Positions 1-6,836 of a stretch of DNA of 8,016 nt are shown here, one piece after another (position 1 is the first letter of the stretch; the number at the start of each line of letters is the position of its first letter). The stretch comes from JBGPJM01 sp041485385. Lineage in GTDB: Bacteria; Planctomycetota; Phycisphaerae; Phycisphaerales; UBA1924. The stretch is taken from the NCBI GenBank assembly GCA_041485385.1, contig JBGPJM010000218.1:1-8016 (forward strand). The letters are read 5' to 3'. The translations under genes were made by a program, and so were the position numbers. The notes under the pieces are model-generated. The model did no database searches. It worked only from the letters and a program-made list of their open reading frames with translations, and was not told the origin of the DNA.

Positions 1-3000
1 CAGCGCGCCGTTCTGGGGTCGATGCCGCGTCGGATCAAGTCGAGGAAGTACTCGCGCCGGGCGTCGGCCGCGCGCCGGAGCGATTCGTAGAGCAGGCTAT
101 GGCGCCCGTCGAGGTCGGCCTCGTCGGGCCCGTCCTGCCCGGCGCCGGAGGTGAGCTCGTCGCCCGGCCCCCGCCTGCGCCGGGTTCGGTCGCCGGATCC
201 GGGGGAGCCGTCGGGCTTGGGCGCATCGGGCTTCTTGGCCTGCGTCGCCAGCAGCTTCTGCATGATTCGGGCGCGGTGCGACGCGTTGGTCTCGCGGAGG
301 GCCTTGTCCTGCTCGATGGAGAAGAAGCAGCGTCCGTCGACGTAGGTGGCCTGGCAAACGGCCAGGGTGGAAAGAGGCGAGCTTGCGAGCGCCGGGACGG
401 CGCGCCCACCCGCGGTGCCCGAGGTTCCCGAACCGTTGGTCGCGCCCGCCGGGCGAGCGCCCGTGCCGCTGGGCTCCGGCACCGACCAGATCACCAGGTC
501 GGCGTCCTTTCCGGGCTCGATCGACCCGACCCGCTTGTCGATCCCGAGCTGCCTGGCGGGATTGATCGTGACGAACTTCAGCGCCTCGTCGGCGGCCAGC
601 CCGCCGTACTTGCACGCCTTGCCGGCCTCGGTGTTCAGCCGGCGGGCCAGCTCGTCGGAATCGGAGTTGAAGGACACGCACACGCCCTGGTCGTGCATGA
701 TCGCGCCGGCGTAGGGGATCGCGTCCTGCACCTCGACCTTGTACGCCCACCAGTCGCTGAACGCCGAGGCGCCGATCGCGTGGTCGCGCACCTCGTCGGC
801 CACCTTGTACCCCTCGAGGATGTGCTGGAACGTGCCGAGCTTGAAGCCGAAGTCGTCAGCGACGCGGCAGAGCATCAGGATCTCGTCCTGGCGGTAGCTG
901 TGGCAGTGGATCAGCCGATTGCCTTCGAGGACCTCGGCGAGGGCCTCGAGTTCGAGATCGCGACGGATTGGAAGCGACGGAGCGACGGAGCGACGGAGCG
1001 ACGAAGGGGAAGGCGAAGAAGCTATTCCCGTTCCTTCGCTTCGAGCGCTCGTATAAGCCCCTGCAGAACCCGATCGGTCTCCCGGAGCAGGTCGTGGGTT
1101 TGAGGGTTCAGCTGGATCAGTTCCATGCTGGTCGCCAGTTCGTACTGAGTCTCCAGTTCCGCCAGAGATCCCCTCGCCATTCGCAGGAACTTCAAATAGT
1201 CCAGCCTGCTCTGTCTCGCGTGGCCCTCGGCGATGTTCGACGGGACCGAGACCGCGCAGCGTCGCATCTGCATCGTCAGTCCGAACAGTTCCGCCCTGGG
1301 CATCTTCGCCGTGTCCCTGTAGATGAGCTGTGCCAGGCTCATCGCCCGCTGCCAAGCGATGAGATCCCGGAATGTTCGCACCAACATGCGAGTGCTCCTC
1401 TTCCCCCTTCGTCGCTCCGTCGCTCCGTCGCTTCGTCGCTTCGAGGTATTCCTTGGCGGCCGTGAACCGATCACGGATAAGCATCTCCACGCCCATGCGC
1501 GTCTTCGGGTAGCGCCCGCTGCTCCCGTCCCCCCAGTTAGACTGCTTGACGTTCTCGCCGAGGGCGAACTTGATCCCCGGCATGGCCCCCTGGAAGTGCA
1601 TGTCATCCGGGTTGACCGACCCCCAGCGGATCTTGTTCACGCAGTTCTGGCCGCCGATGGGGTTGGCCGATCCGTGCAGGCTGTTGGTGACCGTCAGCCC
1701 GCCGGCGAGCTGCCAGTACCACGACATCGAGTCCGGGTCGGTCACGTCCTGGATCCGAACCTCGGCCGTGACGGCCTGGCCGGACTCGTTCACGCCGCCG
1801 CTGATCCCCGTGTGCGAGTGGCAGTCGATCAGGCCCGGGGTGATCTGCCGCCCGGGCGGCAGGTCGATCTCGATCGCCCCCACCGGGCGCTGGCCGGTGA
1901 ACGCCTTGCCGATGTAATCGATCTTGCCGTTCTTGATAATGATCGTGCCGTGCTCGATCACGCCCGCCGGGCCGCAGGTCCAGATGGTCGCGCCGCGGAG
2001 CTCCAGGTACGCCGGCTGCTCGGGGAGCGCGTCCATCGCGTAGGGCCCGAAGGGGTAGCCATAGGTTTCAGGGATATCCGTCGGCGCGGCCTCGTCGTCC
2101 TCCGGGCCGGCTGCGACGGCCGACGATCGCGAGCCGGTGAGGGTGTACTTGCCCGTCGGGCTCGAGCCCGACCCGGCCAGCTGGCCCCCCTTGAGCGTGA
2201 GGGAGAACTTGATGGGCTCGCCCTCGTGCTGGTTGAGGGAGAACGTGAGCACGCCGGAATCCGGTGAATACGATGCGCTCTCGAGGGTGTGCTGTCCCAG
2301 GGACGACGTGATCGTGCCGGAGACGGCCCCGCCGGCGTCGCGCGTCAGAGTCAGGGTGAATGCAACGCCCTCGGGCGGAAGAGGATCAGGGCCGGTCGCC
2401 GTGCCCGACCAGGTGCCCGAGACACCGTCGACAGCCTTGTCATCGCCCTTGCCTTCGTCCTTCTTTCCCTCGTCCTTCTTGGCTTCGTTTTCCTTGGCCG
2501 GCTGACGCTTGAGCGTGAAGGTGTGCTTGGCGCCGTCGGGCGCGGTGGCCGCGCCCTTGAGGGTCTCCTTCTCGGCCGTCAGCTCGACGGCCGACTGCTC
2601 CTTCAGTCCCAGCACCTCGCCACCGGGCACGAAGCTGATCCTGGCCCCGTCGATCTTCAGGCCTGTGATCCGGATCTCCTTGTCGCCCAGCTTCAGGGTC
2701 ACGGTCAGGCCGGGGGCGATGGTGAGCGTCCCCGAGTCCGCCGCCGCGGCGTCCACGGCGGCGCCGTCCAGCTCGGACAGCTTCCATGCCCCGACGGCCC
2801 CCGACAGCGGCGAGCGATGAGCCACCCACGCGAATCGAGCCCCCGACGAGCGGGTCGCGTCGGCGTGCAGCACCAGCCCGCCCTCCTCTGCCTCGGCCGT
2901 GCCGGAGTTGGTGAATACACCCTTCTCGCCGAAGGGGTCGTGGTCAAAGACGAATGAGAACCGCACCGGGGCCGCGGAGCCGATGACCCGCAGGTCGCGC

Positions 3001-4619
3001 GCCTTCGAGGTCGCCGTTTCAACCTTGCCCTCGGCGCCGGTGGTGTGCTTGGTGATCGTGAGGTTGTTGTCCTTGTCGACCGAGTAGGTGATTGCCACGC
3101 TCGCGCCGCCCTCGGGCAGCTTGGGTGGCGGGACGATCGCGACGTCCCACTCGCCCTCCAGCTTCAGCGGCGGCGGGGCGTTCAGCTCGTACCGCTTGCC
3201 GTCGATCCACAGGTCGCGGAAGACGGTCTTCTTCTCGAAGAGCGGGCCGTCGGCGATGAGCAGGCTGGCGACCTTCCCCGCCTCGACCGTGCCGAGCCGG
3301 TCCTGCACGCCCAGCAGTTCGGCCGGGCGGGTGGTGACCATCGCCAGGGCCTTGTCCTCGGCGAGCCCGTACTTGACCGCCTTGCGCAGGTTGTCGCGGA
3401 ACTTGGCGCGGTCCTTGAGCTTGGAGGTCGTGAGTGAGACGTTCATCCCCGCGCCCTCGAGGCGCCGCGGGTTGGTCGGGGCCTGCTCCCAGGTCATGAG
3501 CTCGCGCAGCTCCACCGCCTCGGCCTGTCCGATCGAGCTCACCTTCGGCGGCTCGGGGAAGTTGAGCGGGAGGACTATCGGCAGCCCGTCGTGCTTGATC
3601 GCGTCCAGGCGCCGGAACTCGGTGCCGCAGCCGAGGATGATCGCCGGACGGTCGAACTCGCGGGCGATCTTCGCGGCCCGCATGGCCTCTAGCTCATCGT
3701 CGGTGTTGAAGACGAAGGGGAGGCGAAGGGCCGCCGTGTCGCCGACGCCCGTGCGCACCGTGGCACCGAACGGCATGTTGCGGGCCAGGTCCGGGCGCAG
3801 CGAATCCAGTGCGGTGTGCGCCCGCGGGTCCAGCGGCTTGACGCCTGCCTGCCAGTCGGCATCAAGGAACGTCTGACGGATGAGTGCGATCGCCCCCATT
3901 TGCGAATCCGGGTAACTCGGCCAGTTCGAGTTCGTGTTCGACTCCGCACCTCCCCGCCCTCTCCCCGCCAGATCGAACGCGACCGACTGGTACGTGTTCT
4001 CCGCGTACACCGGCGGGCGGGCCAGGCTCTGGTCGTCCTCGGGTTTGGCCAGCGAGACCACCGCCGCCGTGCCGCGGAAGATCCCGCCCCGGGGGCTGAT
4101 CGCGGCGGCCGCGTACCCGAGTTTCCGCAACGACTCGGCGGAGCCGCCGTCGATCCCCTTGCCGTCCAGCGCCGATCGCTGCGGCGTCACGCGGGCGTTC
4201 CAGTGGGCACCGGGCGAATCCGGCGCGGGTTGGGGGGCGTCGATCTCGACGTAGGGGTCGACGAACCCGGCGTAGATGTGCAACCCGGCGCAGTCCCACA
4301 CCCGGGCGCCCGCCGGCGGTGCGGGAGACGAGGGGGCGGCGCCGTCGGACTTGGGCGCTGGGGCCGCTTCGACCGAGAGGATCCTCCCGTCTCGGATGAC
4401 GATCGTGGCGTGCTCGATGGTCTCGCCCGGCCTCGGGTGCAGTGTGGCGTTGACCAGCGCGTGCCAGGTGGGGTCGGCCTTTCGTGGGCCGTTGGCGGGG
4501 GGTGAGAGCGGGTTCGGCTGCGGCTGCCCGGCGGGGGCCATCCCGGCGCTCGCGGCGAGGACGACGGACACGCCCGCGGCGAGGGCCGCGACGGCACGGC
4601 GGAAGATCTTGGCGTTCAT
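1..4619 (-). CDS. Giant exported two-module amidohydrolase, C-terminus outside the window, interrupted by an IVP element
   Basis: Amidohydrolase-superfamily protein, probably a periplasmic metal-dependent hydrolase of unknown substrate. The ORF opens at ATG 4619-4617 and stays open to the window edge (1539 codons), so the last residues are missing. Residues 1-31 look like a Sec signal peptide (MNAKIFRR, then Ala/Val-rich). Module 1 (about 40-480) has the amidohydrolase fold pattern, but its first metal motif is degenerate (FVDPYVEID, 119-127). Residues about 480-830 are beta-rich with a Lys/Glu/Asp linker near 710-727. Module 2 (from about 870) has the intact LIDCHSHTG (His934, His936), GIKFALGENVK (Lys1017), LIHCHSYRQDE (His1238, His1240) and NSDSDE (Asp1320). 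Residues about 1060-1217 are encoded by the element at 971-1442, which falls between KEYLE and RRDLELE; the frame is the same on both sides and has no stop inside. The ribosome site is weak (GTGAG). Whether the full-length protein is active is unknown. Confidence 0.86.
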   Translation of the reverse strand, partial: MNAKIFRRAVAALAAGVSVVLAASAGMAPAGQPQPNPLSPPANGPRKADPTWHALVNATLHPRPGETIEHATIVIRDGRILSVEAAPAPKSDGAAPSSPAPPAGARVWDCAGLHIYAGFVDPYVEIDAPQPAPDSPGAHWNARVTPQRSALDGKGIDGGSAESLRKLGYAAAAISPRGGIFRGTAAVVSLAKPEDDQSLARPPVYAENTYQSVAFDLAGRGRGGAESNTNSNWPSYPDSQMGAIALIRQTFLDADWQAGVKPLDPRAHTALDSLRPDLARNMPFGATVRTGVGDTAALRLPFVFNTDDELEAMRAAKIAREFDRPAIILGCGTEFRRLDAIKHDGLPIVLPLNFPEPPKVSSIGQAEAVELRELMTWEQAPTNPRRLEGAGMNVSLTTSKLKDRAKFRDNLRKAVKYGLAEDKALAMVTTRPAELLGVQDRLGTVEAGKVASLLIADGPLFEKKTVFRDLWIDGKRYELNAPPPLKLEGEWDVAIVPPPKLPEGGASVAITYSVDKDNNLTITKHTTGAEGKVETATSKARDLRVIGSAAPVRFSFVFDHDPFGEKGVFTNSGTAEAEEGGLVLHADATRSSGARFAWVAHRSPLSGAVGAWKLSELDGAAVDAAAADSGTLTIAPGLTVTLKLGDKEIRITGLKIDGARISFVPGGEVLGLKEQSAVELTAEKETLKGAATAPDGAKHTFTLKRQPAKENEAKKDEGKKDEGKGDDKAVDGVSGTWSGTATGPDPLPPEGVAFTLTLTRDAGGAVSGTITSSLGQHTLESASYSPDSGVLTFSLNQHEGEPIKFSLTLKGGQLAGSGSSPTGKYTLTGSRSSAVAAGPEDDEAAPTDIPETYGYPFGPYAMDALPEQPAYLELRGATIWTCGPAGVIEHGTIIIKNGKIDYIGKAFTGQRPVGAIEIDLPPGRQITPGLIDCHSHTGISGGVNESGQAVTAEVRIQDVTDPDSMSWYWQLAGGLTVTNSLHGSANPIGGQNCVNKIRWGSVNPDDMHFQGAMPGIKFALGENVKQSNWGDGSSGRYPKTRMGVEMLIRDRFTAAKEYLEATKRRSDGATKGEEEHSHVGANIPGSHRLAAGDEPGTAHLQGHGEDAQGGTVRTDDADATLRGLGPVEHRRGPRETEQAGLFEVPANGEGISGGTGDSVRTGDQHGTDPAEPSNPRPAPGDRSGSAGAYTSARSEGTGIASSPSPSSLRRSVAPSLPIRRDLELEALAEVLEGNRLIHCHSYRQDEILMLCRVADDFGFKLGTFQHILEGYKVADEVRDHAIGASAFSDWWAYKVEVQDAIPYAGAIMHDQGVCVSFNSDSDELARRLNTEAGKACKYGGLAADEALKFVTINPARQLGIDKRVGSIEPGKDADLVIWSVPEPSGTGARPAGATNGSGTSGTAGGRAVPALASSPLSTLAVCQATYVDGRCFFSIEQDKALRETNASHRARIMQKLLATQAKKPDAPKPDGSPGSGDRTRRRRGPGDELTSGAGQDGPDEADLDGRHSLLYESLRRAADARREYFLDLIRRGIDPRTAR
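971..1012. repeat. Inverted repeat arm, IVP side downstream, built of GCGACGGA octads
   Basis: A tandem run of 8-nt units (GCGACGGA, three in succession, then GCGACGAA and GGGG). It pairs with 1404-1442 over 39 bp with a single mismatch (980 against 1433), and a few more pairs form across a 1-nt bulge. In RNA from the minus strand the two arms would form a long, very GC-rich stem closing off the IVP gene. Confidence 0.9.
1022..1387 (-). CDS. Four-helix-bundle protein of the 23S rRNA intervening-sequence (IVP/S23) family
   Basis: A complete 121-residue protein, the usual size for the family. Recognisable conserved segments are FRDLIAWQRAM (6-16), the central RRCAVSVPSNIAEGHAR (42-58), FLRMARGSLAELETQ (67-81) and a Leu-rich last helix ending in AKERE. 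These proteins form alpha-helical bundles (family knowledge). Members are encoded in intervening sequences of 23S rRNA genes, and Avd of diversity-generating retroelements is a distant relative; the biochemical role of IVPs is not established. I chose the start at 1387 because MLVRTFRDL fits the family N-terminus and GAGGAG lies 7 nt upstream. The open frame continues further upstream only through repeat and host DNA. The gene is nested within the amidohydrolase gene, same strand, different frame, between inverted repeats. Its GC (53% and 60% in two lines counted) is lower than the flanks (67-72%), which suggests an acquired element. Confidence 0.92.
   Translation of the reverse strand: MLVRTFRDLIAWQRAMSLAQLIYRDTAKMPRAELFGLTMQMRRCAVSVPSNIAEGHARQSRLDYLKFLRMARGSLAELETQYELATSMELIQLNPQTHDLLRETDRVLQGLIRALEAKERE
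1400..1442. repeat. Inverted repeat arm, IVP side upstream, built of GCGACGGA octads
   Basis: Reverse complement of the arm at 971-1012. On the minus strand it reads GAAGCGACGAAGCGACGG, continues with octads and ends in a run of Gs. It lies just upstream of the IVP ribosome binding site, so stem formation could influence access to that site. The octad structure means copy number can change by slippage; any change that is not a multiple of 3 octads would shift the host frame. Confidence 0.9.
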
Positions 4620-4631
4620 GATCTCACTTTA

Positions 4632-4644
4632 CCCGAAAACCGGG
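4632..4644 (-). other. Small hairpin in the amidohydrolase leader
   Basis: CCCG and CGGG arms around a 5-nt loop, 13-25 nt upstream of the amidohydrolase start. Only four base pairs, so it may have no function. It is not followed by a T-run in either direction long enough to call a terminator. Confidence 0.25.
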
Positions 4645-4661
4645 CCAGAGTGGCATGGGCA

Positions 4662-4703
4662 GGTGAGCAGCAAGCAGTAAACAGAGAGCAGTAAGCAGGA
4701 GAA
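4662..4703. repeat. Tandem heptanucleotide array, AGTAAGC type (six units)
   Basis: Six consecutive 7-nt units in perfect register, consensus AG(T/C)(G/A)AGC with substitutions, filling much of the 105-bp gap between the phosphofructokinase stop and the amidohydrolase start. It is purine-rich on the plus strand and therefore pyrimidine-rich in the leftward transcript. It is related to the arrays at 6030, 6632 and 6773 but more diverged. I see no clear promoter or terminator elsewhere in this gap. Confidence 0.75.
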
Positions 4704-4724
4704 ACCTCCCCCCTTCGCTTTCCT

Positions 4725-5987
4725 CTAGAGCCTCCCCATCTCCGGCAGCTCTCCCACCAGCGGCAGGCACCACTCCACGAACTTCCGGCTGATCCCGTAG
4801 CTCCCTCCTGCGGCGCCGTCGGGCGTCTCGATGAAGTCCCGCGGCATCTGGCGCGTCTTGGCCGCGACGTCCGTCAGCTCCACCCGCTTGAGCTCGGCCT
4901 TATACGCCCGGCCCCCCCTTCCCCCCGGCTTGCCAACGCGGACGATCGCCACCGAGCCGCTCGTCCGGCCCTGCCGGGCGAGCCCGACGGCGAACCGACC
5001 CACGGCCCGGGCCTCCTTCACGTCCACCGGCGAGCGGTCGGGCCAGCACCGCTGCAGGTATCCGAACGTGTCGGCGCGAACACGGGGCGGTTTCCCCGAG
5101 GGGGTCTTGAGGTTCTTCTTTACGAGGTCCGCCAGCGCATCGCCCAGCGCCGCGACGCCCGAGAGCTGCACGTTCCCGTGCGCGTCGCGGTCGAGATTCT
5201 CCACCAGCGTCGTGGCGATCGGGCGCCCGGCCTCGTCCTGGATCCCTTCGCTGACGGCGACCTGGCACCGCCCCAGTCGCGCGTACACCTTCTCGACCTG
5301 CGCGAGGAATGCATCGGTGTCGAAGGGCACCTCCGGCACGTACACCAGGTGCGGCCCGTTGTGGTCGGCCTGCTTCCCGGCTCCCTTGGCCAGCGCCGAC
5401 GCCCCGGTGAGGAAGCCGGCGTTGCGCCCCATCACGACGTTGATCTTCACCCCCGGCAGGCTGGCGTTGTCCAGGCTGTCGGACATGAACGCCATGGCCA
5501 GGAAACGCGCCGATGACGGGTACCCCGGCGTGTGGTCGCTCTCCATCAGGTCGTTATCCACGGTCTTGGGCACGTGGAAGCAGCGCAGGTCGTAGCCGTC
5601 GCTGGCGGCCAGCTCGCTCACGATGCGGCAGGTGTCCGACGAATCATTCCCGCCGATGTAGAAGAACAGCCTCGCCCCGAGCCGCTCGCAGGCGCCCAGG
5701 ATCTTCCGGCAGTACTCCGCATCGGGCTTGTCGCGGCTGGACCCCAGCGCCGCCGCCGGCGTCGCGGCGACCATGTCGAGCAGCGTGTCGGGCGTGCGTT
5801 TGAAGTTGAGCACATCGGGCGGATCCTTCACCAGCCCGTTCACGCCGTGACGCATCCCGTAGGTCTTCTTGACGCCCGGCACCTCCCGGAGCGCACGGAC
5901 GACCGCGACGAGCGATTCGTTGATGACGGCGGTCGGGCCGCCGGACTGGCCGATGAGGGCCGTGCCGCTGGGCAATGTCTGGGGCAT
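4725..5987 (-). CDS. pfp: 6-phosphofructokinase, pyrophosphate-dependent type
   Basis: Phosphorylates fructose 6-phosphate to fructose 1,6-bisphosphate in glycolysis; the PPi-using form is reversible. It is 420 residues and cytosolic, with no signal peptide. Visible motifs are the phosphate-binding loop GQSGGPTAVIN (13-23), GGNDSSDT (112-119), PKTVDNDL (140-147), GYPSSARF (155-162), MGRNAGFLTG (186-195) and VPEVPFD (217-223). ATP-dependent enzymes have Gly after the residue following GG (GGDGS); here that position is Asp, and PKTVDND has the Lys seen in PPi enzymes. Both favour PPi as phosphoryl donor (family knowledge). The ATG at 5987 gives the expected N-terminus directly before the phosphate loop; the ribosome site is weak (GAG). 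The neighbours have no obvious glycolytic role. The family call is secure; the donor assignment is an inference from two positions. Confidence 0.95.
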   Translation of the reverse strand: MPQTLPSGTALIGQSGGPTAVINESLVAVVRALREVPGVKKTYGMRHGVNGLVKDPPDVLNFKRTPDTLLDMVAATPAAALGSSRDKPDAEYCRKILGACERLGARLFFYIGGNDSSDTCRIVSELAASDGYDLRCFHVPKTVDNDLMESDHTPGYPSSARFLAMAFMSDSLDNASLPGVKINVVMGRNAGFLTGASALAKGAGKQADHNGPHLVYVPEVPFDTDAFLAQVEKVYARLGRCQVAVSEGIQDEAGRPIATTLVENLDRDAHGNVQLSGVAALGDALADLVKKNLKTPSGKPPRVRADTFGYLQRCWPDRSPVDVKEARAVGRFAVGLARQGRTSGSVAIVRVGKPGGRGGRAYKAELKRVELTDVAAKTRQMPRDFIETPDGAAGGSYGISRKFVEWCLPLVGELPEMGRL

Positions 5988-6029
5988 GGGGCACTCGTGG
6001 TGCTCGCTGCTTGCGGGGGCGGGCGGGCG

Positions 6030-6064
6030 AGTGAAAAGTGAAAAGTGAAAAGTGAGAAGTGAGA
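6030..6064. repeat. Tandem heptanucleotide array, AGTGAAA type (five units)
   Basis: Three AGTGAAA units followed by two AGTGAGA units, perfectly in 7-nt register, in the 99-bp gap between the DUF1579 stop (6087) and the phosphofructokinase start (5987). It is the cleanest of the four arrays and lies in the 5' leader region of the phosphofructokinase. No convincing promoter is visible in the same gap. Confidence 0.9.
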
Positions 6065-6086
6065 AGAAGAGTTCTCCTGCGCTCTC

Positions 6087-6587
6087 CTACTTCCTTGTGT
6101 AGGTCACTTCCATCACTTTGAACTCCGGGGCGCCGGGGAAGGTGAAGTAGATTTCAAAGACATGCTCGTTGCTGTTCTTGAGGGAGATGACGGAGCGCTT
6201 GGGGACCTTCTGGCCTGTGGAGGGGTTGTCGATCTCGCCGAGCATGGTGAAGACGCGCCCGGATTTGTCGCAGGAGCCGGTCTCGAAGGAGATGCCGGTG
6301 CCCATGTTGTCCATCCAGACGCCCTCGTAGCGCTGGGTGATGGTGTTGTACCCCCAGAGGCCCATCCCCTCGAAGGGCGCGCCCATCATCTGGCTGAGGT
6401 AGTGCTGCTCGAGGAAGCGGCCGCCGAGGCGCCAGGTGTTGGTCATGGTGCCGGTGGATTCCGCGGGCGGGGCGCCGGGCTCGCGCCACCATTTCGTCCG
6501 CGCGCTGAAGGTGCCGGCGAAGGGCTCCAGGCGCCGGTGGTGGTCGGTGACGGCGGCCATGCCGGGGGCGGAAGGGGGGTCGCTCAT
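6087..6587 (-). CDS. DUF1579 family protein without signal peptide
   Basis: A 166-residue protein of the DUF1579 family, function unknown; the fold is expected to be a small lipocalin-like beta barrel. Family features are HRRLEPFAGTF near residue 18, GGRFLEQHY near 54, GLWGYNTITQRYEGVWMDNM with following GTG (about 76-98), TMLGEIDNP (about 113) and the end VTYTRK. It has no signal peptide or membrane segment, so it is probably cytosolic, unlike its paralogue next door. The ATG at 6587 is supported by GAGG 6 nt upstream. It lies 249 bp downstream of the second DUF1579 gene and aligns with it along the whole core, so the pair looks like a tandem duplication that diverged in location. Confidence 0.9.
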   Translation of the reverse strand: MSDPPSAPGMAAVTDHHRRLEPFAGTFSARTKWWREPGAPPAESTGTMTNTWRLGGRFLEQHYLSQMMGAPFEGMGLWGYNTITQRYEGVWMDNMGTGISFETGSCDKSGRVFTMLGEIDNPSTGQKVPKRSVISLKNSNEHVFEIYFTFPGAPEFKVMEVTYTRK

Positions 6588-6607
6588 GGTTCACCTCGGG
6601 GATGGGT

Positions 6608-6680
6608 AGTGGGTAGTGAGAAGGGGAGAGGAGTGAGAAGTGAAAAGTGAGAAGTGAAAGGTGAAAAGCGGAAAGTGAGA
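6608..6680. repeat. Tandem heptanucleotide array, AGTGAGA/AGTGAAA type
   Basis: Seven consecutive 7-nt units from 6632 to 6680 (AGTGAGA, AGTGAAA and close variants such as GGTGAAA and AGCGGAA). Two more units precede them at 6608-6621, then a 10-nt interruption. It occupies the DUF1579 leader just upstream of the 6587 start, in the 249-bp gap between the paralogues. Confidence 0.88.
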
Positions 6681-6744
6681 GGACGGGTGTCAGAAGTTGT
6701 CGGTCACATGGTGGATCGCACGCTGCAGTTTATGCAAAGGAAAT

Positions 6745-6765
6745 GGGGCCGCGTGGGCCAGCCCC
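6745..6765 (-). terminator. Possible weak terminator downstream of the exported DUF1579 gene
   Basis: Read on the minus strand, GGGGC and GCCCC arms enclose an 11-nt loop and are followed by ATTTCCTTT. The stem has only 5 bp and the T-tract is interrupted by Cs, so this is a tentative call. It lies about 70 nt after the 6837 stop, between the two DUF1579 genes. If real, the leftward genes would need another promoter; I did not find a good one at 6588-6744. Confidence 0.25.
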
Positions 6766-6772
6766 GAGGGGT

Positions 6773-6828
6773 AGTGAGCAGTGAGCAGGAAGAAGTGAAA
6801 AGCGAGGAGTGAAAAGTGAAAAGACGAG
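6773..6828. repeat. Tandem heptanucleotide array, AGTGAGC to AGTGAAA (eight units)
   Basis: Eight consecutive 7-nt units in register: two AGTGAGC, then AGTGAAA units mixed with variants (AGGAAGA, AGCGAGG, AGACGAG). It begins 8 nt downstream of the stop of the exported DUF1579 gene, so it lies in the 3' untranslated part of that transcript. It contains both flavours seen in the other gaps (AGTGAGC as near 4690, AGTGAAA as at 6030), which links the arrays as one family. Confidence 0.88.
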
Positions 6829-6836
6829 TTCTCGGC

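Larger units (their letters stand above)
971..1442 (-). mobile_element. IVS-like element: inverted repeats around an IVP gene, inserted in a protein-coding gene
   Basis: The two ends are inverted repeats (971-1009 and 1404-1442) enclosing about 390 nt that contain only the IVP gene. There is no transposase, reverse transcriptase or endonuclease. The architecture matches 23S rRNA intervening sequences, where a terminal stem encloses an IVP ORF; here the target is an amidohydrolase gene. No convincing target-site duplication is visible. CTCGAA occurs at both flanks (1440-1445 and 951-956), but the right copy lies inside sequence that looks like conserved host protein, so I do not treat it as a duplication. 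How such an element moves is unknown. The boundaries are my inference from where amidohydrolase-like sequence stops and resumes. Confidence 0.72.

Noticed and set aside
99..1103. Long plus-strand open frame (334 codons), and others at 1323-2267, 6816-7601 and 4831-5595
   Set aside because: These are antisense shadows of high-GC genes; they lack family motifs, and the minus-strand frames encode recognisable proteins.
971..1442. Intein, or group I or II intron
   Set aside because: No splicing-domain motifs, endonuclease, reverse transcriptase or recognisable domain V type structure; the only gene inside is the IVP.
971..1442. Part of a diversity-generating retroelement (the IVP is distantly related to Avd)
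   Set aside because: No reverse transcriptase and no template/variable repeat pair in the window.
951..1445. CTCGAA at both flanks as a target-site duplication
   Set aside because: The right copy encodes LE within RRDLELEALAEVLE, which looks like conserved host protein; a 6-nt match coding Leu-Glu can occur by chance.
1388..1606. N-terminal extension of the IVP protein to an ATG at 1606
   Set aside because: The extra residues come from another frame of the amidohydrolase and from the repeat arm; the family N-terminus and ribosome site support 1387.
6030..6828. CRISPR-like array
   Set aside because: The repeats are 7-nt tandem units with no spacers and no cas genes.
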